Shown in pieces: positions 1 through 7,070 of a stretch of 15,092 bases of DNA. The number at the start of each line of letters is the position of its first letter. The stretch's first letter is position 1. The notes beneath the pieces were generated by a model. It made no database searches, was not told the origin of the DNA, and saw only the letters and a list, made by a program, of their open reading frames with translations. Made by a program: the position numbers and the translations under genes. Origin of the DNA: Hyphomicrobiales bacterium (GTDB lineage Bacteria; Pseudomonadota; Alphaproteobacteria; Rhizobiales; Aestuariivirgaceae); assembly GCA_016710435.1 (NCBI GenBank), contig JADJVV010000023.1, positions 1 through 15,092 on the forward strand, read 5' to 3'.

Positions 1-41
1 CGGCGGTTTTGGAGTAAAAGTGCAGGGGCAAATAGTGCTCT

Positions 42-473
42 ATGGGAGTTAGGGGACCATTACCGACGAAACGAGGACCGTCGCCGCGTACGGCTGAGGG
101 GGTCAAGTTGCGCCGCTTACCTAGCGAAGCGGACGCGATCTTCCTGCGGCTGGTGCGCGACATCGTTGGCTTGACGCCGGCGGATGTGGCCATGGTGGAA
201 GACACGGCCAGGTGGATAGCGGTTGCCAAGGACGCCTATGCAGATCTATTGTCGGAGGGTCTTACCGTCACCGACACGGCCCACGGCAACCAAGAGGAAA
301 GCCGCAAGAACCCGTTGCTGATCGTGATGCGCACAGCCAGCGAACAGATCCGCGCCAACGCGCAGCAGCTCGGCGCCACGCCGTTGGCCAGGGCGCGCAT
401 GCCGGAACCGGAACACGAACAACTGTCGCTTGCCGACATCCTGTTTGCGGACACGCCGGTCAGCCATGAATGA
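42..473 (+). CDS. terS: Phage terminase small subunit, P27 family
   Basis: The small terminase subunit recognises phage DNA and hands it to the large subunit at the start of packaging. The 143-residue product opens with the P27-family signature MGxRGPxP (residues 1-8). It has a helical middle (about 30-85) and the family's conserved C-terminal block NPLLxxxR...LGxTPxARAR (residues 90-118). An acidic tail rich in E, D and L follows and may contact the large subunit. The length is usual for the family. The start at 42 is fixed by the N-terminal motif; a possible ribosome site AGGGG at 24-28 lies rather far upstream. The gene ends in an ATGA overlap (470-473) with terL, so the two are probably translationally coupled. 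The family call rests on motifs and position, not on a database search. Confidence 0.9.
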   Translation: MGVRGPLPTKRGPSPRTAEGVKLRRLPSEADAIFLRLVRDIVGLTPADVAMVEDTARWIAVAKDAYADLLSEGLTVTDTAHGNQEESRKNPLLIVMRTASEQIRANAQQLGATPLARARMPEPEHEQLSLADILFADTPVSHE

Positions 474-2023
474 CGGCCTATCGCTTCGACGAGCGCACCG
501 CTATCGTGGCCGAACGGTTTTTCGACCGGATGCTGGTGCACGTGGAGGGTCCGATGGCGGGCCGTCCGTTTGTCTTGGAGCCATGGCAACGGCACATCGT
601 GCGCGAGCTATGGGGCTGGAAGCAAGCGGACGGCGCGCGCCGCTATCGCAAGCTGTATCTGGAGGTTCCGCGCGGCAACGGCAAGTCAACGTTTGCGGCC
701 GGGCTCGCGCTGTTGCTGTTAGCGGTGGACGGCGAGCAATCATCGAAAGTGTATTCGGCAGCCGCCGACAAGGGCCAGGCTGCCATCGTGTTCGAGACGG
801 CAGAGAAGATGGTCAACGCGTCGCCGTTCCTGGCGCCACGCATCAAGCCCTACCGCAACCGAACGATGTCATACGACGACACGGGCAGCAAGTATGTAGT
901 TTTGTCGTCGGACGCATTCACCAAGCACGGGCTGAATCCGCACGGGATCATCTTCGACGAATTACACGCGCAGCCGAACCGCGAATTGTACGACGTTCTG
1001 AATACGGCGATGGGCAAGCGGCGCCAGCCGATCATGATCATGATCACAACAGCCGGCTACGACCGCAACTCCATCTGCTGGGAGCAACACGAGTATGCGC
1101 GGCAGGTGCGCGATGGCGTGATCGACGACCCGACATTTCTGCCTGCGATCTGGTCATCGGAGGACGGCGACGACTGGACCGATCCCGCAGTGTGGGCAAA
1201 GGCCAACCCAAACTATGGGGTATCGGTGCGCGAGAGCTTTCTACAGCAGGAGTGCGCGACGGCGCTGGCGTCGCCAGCCTACCAGAACACATTTCGACGC
1301 CTGTATCTCAATCAGTGGACGCAGCAGGAGAACCGCTGGCTGGATATGTCGGCGTGGGGGGAATGTATGGCTGACATGCCGGACCTGGCCGGGCGGCCCT
1401 GCTATGGCGGGCTGGATCTGGCCACCACGACCGACATCGCGGCGTTTGTGCTAGCCTTTCCGCCACAGGCCGACGGCGAGCCCTATTGGCTGGTGCCGTA
1501 TTTCTGGATTCCGGGCGCCAACATGGTGGAGCGCATCCGGCGCGATCGCGTGCCCTACGACGCGTGGGCGCGTGACGGCCTGCTGGAGGCAACGCCCGGC
1601 AACGTGATCGACTATGCAACCATCGAGCGCGACATCATTGCGCTGGGTGATCTATACGACATCCGCGAAATCGCCTTTGATCGCTGGGGCGCTGCGCAGA
1701 TCTCGCAGAACCTGACGGCTGCCGGATTCACCATGGCGCAGATGGGGCAGGGGTTTGCGTCGATGGCGGCTCCGACTAAGGATCTGTTGCGGCTGGTCCT
1801 CTCCAAGCAGCTGGCGCACGACGGCAATCCCATTCTGCGCTGGATGGCTGACAACATGGTGGTGGAGCAAGACGCGGCGGGCAACGTAAAGCCAAGCAAG
1901 GCGAAATCTCGCGAAAAGATTGACGGTATGGTGGCGGCGATCATGGCGCTTGACCGCGCGTCGCGCAACCTGGGTGATAGCGGCAGATCGGTCTACGAAG
2001 AGCGCGGGGTGCTGACGATATGA
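470..2023 (+). CDS. terL: Phage terminase large subunit (HK97-type TerL)
   Basis: This is the packaging motor ATPase and nuclease, which cuts concatemeric DNA and pumps it through the portal. The product is 517 residues. The N-terminal ATPase half shows a Walker A motif PRGNGKST (residues 67-74), a Walker B IIFDELHA (160-167, with D163 and E164), and a coupling motif ITTAG (192-196). The C-terminal RNase H-like nuclease half has candidate metal ligands D316 (GGLDLATT), D404 (IAFDRW) and D485 (KIDGMVA). The length is normal and all key residues appear intact. The start ATG overlaps the terS stop (ATGA) and the stop overlaps the next start in the same way (2020-2023). Whether packaging is cos- or pac-type cannot be read from this sequence, although HK97 relatives usually make cohesive ends. 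Confidence 0.96.
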   Translation: MTAYRFDERTAIVAERFFDRMLVHVEGPMAGRPFVLEPWQRHIVRELWGWKQADGARRYRKLYLEVPRGNGKSTFAAGLALLLLAVDGEQSSKVYSAAADKGQAAIVFETAEKMVNASPFLAPRIKPYRNRTMSYDDTGSKYVVLSSDAFTKHGLNPHGIIFDELHAQPNRELYDVLNTAMGKRRQPIMIMITTAGYDRNSICWEQHEYARQVRDGVIDDPTFLPAIWSSEDGDDWTDPAVWAKANPNYGVSVRESFLQQECATALASPAYQNTFRRLYLNQWTQQENRWLDMSAWGECMADMPDLAGRPCYGGLDLATTTDIAAFVLAFPPQADGEPYWLVPYFWIPGANMVERIRRDRVPYDAWARDGLLEATPGNVIDYATIERDIIALGDLYDIREIAFDRWGAAQISQNLTAAGFTMAQMGQGFASMAAPTKDLLRLVLSKQLAHDGNPILRWMADNMVVEQDAAGNVKPSKAKSREKIDGMVAAIMALDRASRNLGDSGRSVYEERGVLTI

Positions 2024-2190
2024 AAACAATCGACCTGCCGGACATCGCCGTGATCGTTGGGGTTATCCTGATCGCCGTGGCCATCTACATGGCGCTAGGC
2101 GTCGTCGCCTTCATCGCGTTTATGGGCACGGTCCTGATCGTCATCGGCGCGCTGGCTGCGTGGAAACGGGCGCAACGGCCCGCGAGGTAA
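2020..2190 (+). CDS. Small two-helix membrane protein
   Basis: This 56-residue ORF starts at ATG 2020, inside the terL stop (ATGA overlap), and ends TAA at 2188-2190. After a short polar start (MKTIDLPD) the product is almost entirely hydrophobic, with predicted membrane segments at about residues 8-24 and 26-47. It finishes in a basic tail (WKRAQRPAR), which by the positive-inside rule would lie in the cytoplasm. Tiny membrane proteins between terL and portal occur in many siphoviruses (for example proteins annotated DUF1056), but I cannot establish homology. The coupled overlap and clean coding frame argue that it is real. Its function is unknown; packaging at the membrane, superinfection exclusion, or a holin-like role would all be guesses. 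Confidence 0.75.
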   Translation: MKTIDLPDIAVIVGVILIAVAIYMALGVVAFIAFMGTVLIVIGALAAWKRAQRPAR

Positions 2191-2200
2191 CGTGTGCATC

Positions 2201-2398
2201 ATGAGCAAACTGACGACGCGCGAGCGCGAGGTGGTGCGGCTCCTGGCGCTAGGAAAGCGGCAAACGGAGATCGCCAAATTATTGACGGTGAGCCCGCGCA
2301 CGGTGGAGGCGCACGTGCGCAACGCACGCGGGAAGACCGGCGCAACGTCGGCGTTTGATCTGGCGGTGCGGGCAGCCATGGAGAATCTGAAAAAATAG
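2201..2398 (+). CDS. Stand-alone LuxR/GerE-type HTH DNA-binding protein
   Basis: The 65-residue product is just a LuxR C-terminal (GerE) helix-turn-helix domain. It matches the family pattern LTxREREVxxLxAxGxxxxEIAxxL...SPRTVEAHVxxxxxK at residues 4-45, followed by the usual last helix. There is no receiver, autoinducer-binding or ATPase domain, so it is not a complete LuxR or NarL regulator. I chose ATG 2201, which has GAGGT at 2184-2188 upstream. An in-frame GTG at 2192 would add three residues but lies only 3 nt from that ribosome site. The gene follows the membrane-protein gene by 10 nt and is followed by an intrinsic terminator. I infer that it binds DNA and may regulate late transcription; its target is not visible. 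Confidence 0.88.
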   Translation: MSKLTTREREVVRLLALGKRQTEIAKLLTVSPRTVEAHVRNARGKTGATSAFDLAVRAAMENLKK

Positions 2399-2426
2399 GG
2401 GCAATCCCGCATAGACCACGCGTTCT

Positions 2427-2459
2427 AAAGTCGCTACGATGGCCGTAGCGACTTTTTTT
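2427..2459 (+). terminator. Intrinsic (Rho-independent) terminator
   Basis: A perfect 12-bp inverted repeat (aaagtcgctacg at 2427-2438, cgtagcgacttt at 2444-2455) encloses a 5-nt loop (atggc). A run of seven T (2453-2459) follows, partly within the stem. This is a textbook intrinsic terminator for + strand transcription. It lies 28 nt after the LuxR-type gene and 17 nt before the portal start, splitting the packaging genes from the head genes. The opposite strand lacks a comparable T tract beyond three residues, so it would be weaker in that direction. Confidence 0.9.
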
Positions 2460-2476
2460 GTTCCCGTGGGGGCGCC

Positions 2477-4144
2477 GTGGGATTCCTGAGCAGCCTATTT
2501 CAAACCGAACAGCGCAACGTGGGCGATCAGGTTCTGTCCAGCGTGGGCGAGACCTGGTATTCCTCTACCGCCGGCGTGCCCGTGTCCGAGCAGGGCAGCC
2601 TGCGCAACATGACAGTGTTTGCCTGCATTCGCATCGTTTCGCAATCGCTGGCGGCGGTGCCGCTGATCCTCTACGAACGCGACGGACGCAACCGAACACG
2701 GGCCACGGGCCATCCGCTTTATCCGGTGCTACACGACCAGGCCAACAGCGAGATGACGGCATTCGAGGTGCGCGAGACGCGTCTGGCGCATGCCATGCTG
2801 TGGGGCAACGCCTACGCCGAAATCGAATACGATGCCAACATGCAGGTTATCGGCCTGTGGCCGCTGCCGCCGGACCGCGTGGGCATCGAGCGCGACCGCA
2901 CCAGCGGGCAACTCATTTACACCTACCTGCGCGACGACGGCAGCGGTTATGTGCTGCCAGGCTGGCGCGTGCAGCACCTGCGCTACATGATCCTGCGCGG
3001 CGTGGTGGGCATCAGTCCGATCCGCCAGGCGATGAACGCCATCGGGCTAGCGACGGCCACCGAAGAGTTCGGGGCATCCTATTTCAAAAACGGATCTCGC
3101 CCCAGCATCATCCTTAAGCACCCGGCCAAACTATCGCCAGAAGCCTATGTGCGTCTGCGCGATTCGTTTTCCGAAAACTGGCAGGGTTTGAAAAATGCGC
3201 ATCGCATCAACATCTTGGAAGAGGGCATCAGCCCTGAGTCCATCGGCATTCCGCCCGAAGAAGCGCAGTTTTTAGAGACGCGCAACACGCAGATTGCAGA
3301 GGTCGCACGGCTCTATGGCGTGCCGCTGCATATGCTGGCCATCGGGCAAAGTGCCACATTCGCCAGCGCAGAACAGGACGCTATCAACTTCCGGCAGTTG
3401 ACGCTCATGGAGTGGGCGCGGCGCGACGAACAGGCGCTAGAGCGTGACCTGCTGACGCCGGAAGAGCGTACGCGCATGTATTTGGAGTATCTGCTGGATG
3501 GCCTGGAGCGCGCCGACATCGCCACGCGCAGCGGGGCATTCAACACCATGCGCCAGGGCGGCGCCATCACGGCCAACGAGTGGCGCGAGCGCGAGAACCT
3601 GGACCCGCTTCCCGGCGGCGATGCGCTGCTGCAGCCGCTCAATATGGGCGTGGTGGGCGAGAGCGCACCGACGGCCGACGGTCCGGCGGCCAGGGCGATG
3701 GGCGGCGAGGGCGACATGCCAGCCAATAGCCAGTGCGAGGCATTCGCCATCTTGTTCGAGGATGCGGCCGCACGCGTCACCCGGCGCATCGCACAGGATG
3801 TGCGCAAAGCGGGCGGAAGCGCAGTGCGCAAGGGTGCGGAAGCCGGTTTTATTGCCTGGCTGGATGAATTCGTGCTGGGGCTGCCGCCAGTCGTGCGTGA
3901 CACGCTGCTGCCGGTCGTGCGGGCGCAGGTGATGCAGGTGGCGGGCAACATCGTGGCTGCCGAACTGCGGTTAGATGGCGTGGCCAGCGAATACGCGGCC
4001 GACATCAGAGAACAGGCGGCGGGCGCCATGCTGGGCATGGCCGACATGCAGCCCGACGCGCGCGTCGAAATCATCGCGCAGCTGGTGGAGCGCAGTGCGC
4101 AGGGTCTCGCCGAGGATGCACAAGAGGCTGCGTTGGGTGACTGA
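2477..4144 (+). CDS. Phage portal protein (HK97 family)
   Basis: The portal is the dodecameric ring at one capsid vertex through which DNA enters and leaves. The product is 555 residues, starting at GTG 2477 with G-rich ribosome-binding sequence at 2467-2472. The start MGFLSSLF is typical of portals. Family blocks include VFACIRIVSQSLAAVP (48-62), GISPIR (178-183), FKNGSRPS (203-210), ETRNTQIAEVARLYGVP (267-283) and the C-terminal core block REN-LDPLPGGD (372-382). Beyond residue 390 a Gly/Ala-rich linker leads to a helical extension of about 150 residues, longer than HK97's own portal but common in other members. The gene is first after the intrinsic terminator, so it must be read by read-through, antitermination, or a promoter I cannot see. 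Confidence 0.95.
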   Translation: MGFLSSLFQTEQRNVGDQVLSSVGETWYSSTAGVPVSEQGSLRNMTVFACIRIVSQSLAAVPLILYERDGRNRTRATGHPLYPVLHDQANSEMTAFEVRETRLAHAMLWGNAYAEIEYDANMQVIGLWPLPPDRVGIERDRTSGQLIYTYLRDDGSGYVLPGWRVQHLRYMILRGVVGISPIRQAMNAIGLATATEEFGASYFKNGSRPSIILKHPAKLSPEAYVRLRDSFSENWQGLKNAHRINILEEGISPESIGIPPEEAQFLETRNTQIAEVARLYGVPLHMLAIGQSATFASAEQDAINFRQLTLMEWARRDEQALERDLLTPEERTRMYLEYLLDGLERADIATRSGAFNTMRQGGAITANEWRERENLDPLPGGDALLQPLNMGVVGESAPTADGPAARAMGGEGDMPANSQCEAFAILFEDAAARVTRRIAQDVRKAGGSAVRKGAEAGFIAWLDEFVLGLPPVVRDTLLPVVRAQVMQVAGNIVAAELRLDGVASEYAADIREQAAGAMLGMADMQPDARVEIIAQLVERSAQGLAEDAQEAALGD

Positions 4145-4163
4145 CCAGCGAAACGAGGACCGT

Positions 4164-4808
4164 ATGAGCAAACGAACGTGGACAGTGACGGCGGAAGAAA
4201 TCGAAGTGCGCAGCGAGCAGGAGGGCGGGAAACCGACCATCCAGGGCTACGCGGTGGTCTTCAACTCGCTTTCGGTGCCGATGCGCGACAAGCGCGGCGT
4301 CGAATTCCGCGAGCGGATTGCGCCTGGCGCCTTCGCCGATCACCTGCTGACGAATCCAGACATCCGTGCGCTGTGGAATCACAACCCGGACATGCCGCTG
4401 GGGCGCACCAAGAACGGCACGCTGCGCATTGTGGAGGATCATCGGGGACTGCGCGTGCAGATCGATCCGCCGGATACGACGTGGGGTCGCGACGCAGTGG
4501 AGGCCATCCGGGCGGGCGTGGTGGACGGCATGAGCTTTGTGTTTGGCATCCAGAAGGATGAATGGACGAAGGACGAACGCGGCAGCAACGTGCGCACGCT
4601 GCGCAAGTCCACATTGCATGAGGTATCTCCGGTCACATTCCCGGCCTACGAGTCGACAGAAGTAGGCGTGCGGAGTGAAGCCGATGGCGATATGCCGGAT
4701 GTTCCGGCCGACGACGGGCAGGCGCCCGACGCTGGCCAGGCCGACGACGTTGTGTTGCGGGCGCAACAGGAACGCGAGCGGCGACTGCGGCTGCTTGATA
4801 TTCACTAG
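4164..4808 (+). CDS. HK97-type prohead protease (S78/U35 serine protease)
   Basis: The protease is packed inside the procapsid, where it trims the scaffolding Delta domain off the major capsid protein and degrades itself. ATG 4164 is chosen over upstream in-frame starts because GAGG (4155-4158) sits 5 nt before it and the N terminus matches the family; the product has 214 residues. The fold core includes TIQGYAVVFN (25-34) and ERIAPGAF (50-57). Candidate catalytic residues are His73 in ALWNHN, Ser124 in DGMSFVFG and Glu153 in LHEVSPVTFPAY. The last 45 residues are acidic and low in complexity, then Arg/Glu-rich, and are probably flexible and self-cleaved. The gene lies between portal and capsid genes, as expected. 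Confidence 0.95.
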   Translation: MSKRTWTVTAEEIEVRSEQEGGKPTIQGYAVVFNSLSVPMRDKRGVEFRERIAPGAFADHLLTNPDIRALWNHNPDMPLGRTKNGTLRIVEDHRGLRVQIDPPDTTWGRDAVEAIRAGVVDGMSFVFGIQKDEWTKDERGSNVRTLRKSTLHEVSPVTFPAYESTEVGVRSEADGDMPDVPADDGQAPDAGQADDVVLRAQQERERRLRLLDIH

Positions 4809-4833
4809 ACAGATTCAACGGGAGATCCGAGAC

Positions 4834-6021
4834 ATGAACACCTACGTGGTGGAATTACGACGCAAGGCCATCGAGGCACGCAATGTGGCATCGCTGGTGC
4901 ACAAGGCTGCGGCCACCGAGACGCGCGGCTTTACGCCGGAAGAGCAGGGGCAGTGGGACCGGGCGATGGCGCAGGCCGAACAGTTCAACGCCGACGCCGA
5001 CGCCGCCGAACAGCGCGAGCAGCGCATCGGCGCCATCACGGCCGGGGCGCCGATGGTCAACAGCAAGACCAAGCTCGGCGACAGCGAACAGGCTGCCATG
5101 GCGTACTACATCCGCACGGCGGATGCCAGCGCCATCCGCGAGCAGCGCGCATCCAATAACACCGGCATGAACATCGGGACCGCTGCCGACGGCGGCGACC
5201 TGGTTCCGACCGGCCACTTCAACCAGATTATCGCGCGCCGCGATGAGCTAATGCTGGCGCCGCGGCTTGGTGTGCGGCGCATCGCCGGCGTGGGAACCAC
5301 GGTCAACGTGCCGATCGACAATGAAGCGGACGGCGAGTTCATCACCAAGGCCGAGATGGGCGACGACAACAGCACCAACGTTTTCGACCGCGATGCGCCT
5401 GCCGTCACCAAGGCCGCGATGACGCTGGTGAAGTACACCAAGAAAATCGAGCTCACTGATGAGTTGCTGGCCGACGAAGACAGCAACCTGCTCGCATTCA
5501 TCGAACAGTTTGTCGGCCGCGGCATGGCCAAGACGCACAACGATCTGCTGCTGACCGAAGCTGCCTCGGGCGGCACGGCTGCGCTCACCTTCGACAGCGC
5601 ATCGACCATCGGCGCCAGCGAGGTCCCCGAGTTGTGGTATCTGCTGCCGGACTTTTACGCCACCGATGAACCGAGCGTGGGCTGGATCATGCGGCGCTCC
5701 ACTGAGGGCGTGATCCGCGGCCTGGCCGGAACCACCAACTTCTACTACTCGCCGACGCCGGGCGGAACCATCGGCGGGCGGCCGACGCTGTGGGGCGCGC
5801 CGCTTTACAACAGTGGCAAGGCGGCCGCCATCGCAGCCAGCGCGAAGTCCATGTACCTGGGCAACTGGTACTACATGGGCCTGCGCGAGGCGCCGGCAAT
5901 CACGGTGCTGCGCGATCCGTACACTGTGGACGGCAAGGTGATCTTGAAATACTACTTCCGGGCGGTATACAAGACGCTGCAAGCTGCCGCCATCATCTAC
6001 GGCACGCACCCGACGGCCTGA
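4834..6021 (+). CDS. Major capsid protein (HK97 fold)
   Basis: This is the main shell protein. ATG 4834 has GGGAG (4820-4824) 9 nt upstream and gives 395 residues. Residues 1 to about 105 form a charged, helical Delta-like scaffolding region with coiled-coil character, expected to be removed by the neighbouring protease. The mature part begins near the conserved GGDLVP (120-125), followed by the beta-rich E-loop region (about 145-190), LTDELLADE (207-215), a segment around GGRPTLWGAPLY (314-325) typical of the A-domain end, and a C-terminal beta strand set ending GTHPTA. The exact cleavage site cannot be read. I do not claim HK97-style covalent cross-linking, because the required Lys/Asn pair cannot be assigned without alignment. 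Confidence 0.94.
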   Translation: MNTYVVELRRKAIEARNVASLVHKAAATETRGFTPEEQGQWDRAMAQAEQFNADADAAEQREQRIGAITAGAPMVNSKTKLGDSEQAAMAYYIRTADASAIREQRASNNTGMNIGTAADGGDLVPTGHFNQIIARRDELMLAPRLGVRRIAGVGTTVNVPIDNEADGEFITKAEMGDDNSTNVFDRDAPAVTKAAMTLVKYTKKIELTDELLADEDSNLLAFIEQFVGRGMAKTHNDLLLTEAASGGTAALTFDSASTIGASEVPELWYLLPDFYATDEPSVGWIMRRSTEGVIRGLAGTTNFYYSPTPGGTIGGRPTLWGAPLYNSGKAAAIAASAKSMYLGNWYYMGLREAPAITVLRDPYTVDGKVILKYYFRAVYKTLQAAAIIYGTHPTA

Positions 6022-6031
6022 CATTGAGTTC

Positions 6032-6067
6032 TCTACGGCTGCCGGTGAAGGCGCTGGCAGTCGTAGA
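6032..6067 (+). other. Stem-loop 1 downstream of capsid gene
   Basis: Bases 6032-6043 (tctacggctgcc) pair with 6056-6067 (ggcagtcgtaga) over 12 positions, with a single G-U wobble (6038/6061), around a 12-nt loop. It begins 10 nt after the capsid stop codon. There is no T run, so it is not a standard intrinsic terminator. Its likely roles are transcript stabilisation, RNase III processing, or attenuation between the capsid gene and downstream genes. The pairing is seen directly; the function is inferred. Confidence 0.7.
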
Positions 6068-6099
6068 CCGCATGGCCAGGTAATGTTGGCCATGCGGTC
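6066..6099 (+). other. Stem-loop 2 downstream of capsid gene
   Basis: A perfect 13-bp inverted repeat, gaccgcatggcca (6066-6078) and tggccatgcggtc (6087-6099), flanks the 8-nt loop ggtaatgt. It abuts and overlaps by 2 nt the preceding stem-loop, so the two form a tandem or mutually exclusive RNA structure. No T tract follows. The rest of the gap (6100-6173) holds no gene. It has only a weak promoter-like pair, ttgcca (6119-6124) and tatcgt (6141-6146), which I do not call. Confidence 0.75.
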
Positions 6100-6173
6100 C
6101 GCATCTGTGCCAACCGGATTGCCAGAAGAGCCCGAACCGGTATCGTTCCGCTTATTCGTTCCTGTGGCGATAA

Positions 6174-7070
6174 ATGACTGAACGCATTCTGATCTTCACG
6201 CCAACCTACGACTACCCGAACGGCGATCCAGCCATGGCTCCCGAGTGCGAGGCCGCCATCCGCACCCAGCAGATGGCGGCCGACTGGACATGGACGATCG
6301 GGCGTCACAACCCGTTTCCAGGGTCCGACCACCGCAACGTCCTGGCACAATATCAACAGGCGCGCCAGGTGATGCTGGACGGCGGTTACGATGCGCTGCT
6401 GACCATCGAGCACGACAACGTGTTGCCCGACGACAATGCCGTGCAGAGGCTGCTGGACACGCCGGGCGATGTCATCTATGCGCCCTACGTGCTGCGCCAC
6501 GGCGTGCATGTGCTGTCCGTGTGGCGGTATAGCGGCGATTTCAACATAGGCGAATCGTTGACCCTGCACCAGGACGAACTGGCGCACGCGCGCCGGGCCG
6601 TCGTCTGGCGCGTCTCCGGCGTCGGCATGGGCTGCACGCTATTTCGTCGCCATGCGTTGGAGCAGATTGCATTCCGACCCGGCCAGGGCAATTCCTACGC
6701 GCCCGACATACCGTTTGCGCAGGACGCGCTGCGGCTGGGGCTGATCAGCAACGCCCGCATGGACGTGCCCGTGCTGCACAGGCAAAATGAGGACTGGCTG
6801 CACCCGTATATGACTATCGGTCTCAAAAAATACTTTTGCCGCGTCAATGTGAACGCACTGGCCACCGACGGCGAGCGTTTTACGCTCGTGCAGGGCACGG
6901 AAATTGAAATGCTGCCGTCCCAGGCCTACGATCTGGTGCGCGCCGGGTTCCTGACCATCTTCGACCAACACCTTCTGGCGGCGCAGGCCGAAGTGGAAGC
7001 GGCAACCGCCGAACCGGACGGCGAGGCAGCCGTGCTGCCGAACCCGAAACGACGCAAGGCGGCGCACTGA
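6174..7070 (+). CDS. GT-A glycosyltransferase-like protein with C-terminal phage mini-domain
   Basis: The 298-residue product looks like a GT-A fold sugar transferase. It starts ILIFTPTYD (5-13, nucleotide-binding strand). It then has LLTIEHDNVLPDD (75-87), the position of the metal-binding DxD-type motif, GVGMGCTLFRRHALE (149-163), DIPFAQDALRLG (178-189) and a possible metal ligand His202 (VLHRQNED). After residue about 222 a short beta-rich domain follows (FTLVQGTEIEMLPSQAYDLVRAGFL, about 236-260), resembling small phage proteins often encoded beside capsid genes. The tail is Ala/Glu-rich then basic (PKRRKAAH). ATG 6174 lies 152 nt after the capsid gene with only a weak ribosome site. The stop overlaps the next start (TGATG). 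Substrate and acceptor are unknown; glycosylation of the virion or a host glycan are possibilities. Confidence 0.7.
   Translation: MTERILIFTPTYDYPNGDPAMAPECEAAIRTQQMAADWTWTIGRHNPFPGSDHRNVLAQYQQARQVMLDGGYDALLTIEHDNVLPDDNAVQRLLDTPGDVIYAPYVLRHGVHVLSVWRYSGDFNIGESLTLHQDELAHARRAVVWRVSGVGMGCTLFRRHALEQIAFRPGQGNSYAPDIPFAQDALRLGLISNARMDVPVLHRQNEDWLHPYMTIGLKKYFCRVNVNALATDGERFTLVQGTEIEMLPSQAYDLVRAGFLTIFDQHLLAAQAEVEAATAEPDGEAAVLPNPKRRKAAH

Noticed and set aside
1..41. Possible cos site or promoter upstream of terS
   Set aside because: Only 41 bases are available, with no clear inverted repeat, -10/-35 pair or known cohesive-end pattern.
1030..1045. Sixteen-base perfect palindrome gatcatgatcatgatc
   Set aside because: It falls in the coding sequence for the IMIMI strand before the terL coupling motif, so codon repetition explains it; no sign of an operator role.
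430..1374. Long + strand frame of 314 codons inside terL
   Set aside because: It lies entirely across terL in another frame, its product is Arg/Ala/Gly-rich with no motifs, and terL itself has intact catalytic motifs. GC-rich DNA gives such shadow frames.
3313..4074. Antisense frame of 253 codons opposite the portal gene
   Set aside because: Ser/Ala/Arg-rich shadow on the opposite strand of a well-supported portal gene, with no ribosome site and no family motif.
3975..4163. Extended N terminus for the prohead protease
   Set aside because: The in-frame extension overlaps the portal gene; GAGG 5 nt before ATG 4164 and the family-like start decide for 4164.
4675..4833. Extended N terminus for the major capsid protein
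   Set aside because: It would overlap the protease gene; ATG 4834 has a good ribosome site 9 nt upstream and gives a normal Delta-domain length.
5248..6093. Antisense frame of 281 codons opposite the capsid gene
   Set aside because: Shadow of the capsid coding frame; low-complexity product, no recognisable domain.
6119..6146. Possible sigma-70 promoter (ttgcca, 16-nt spacer, tatcgt)
   Set aside because: The -10 element matches at only 4 of 6 positions and such pairs are common by chance; kept as a note, not a call.
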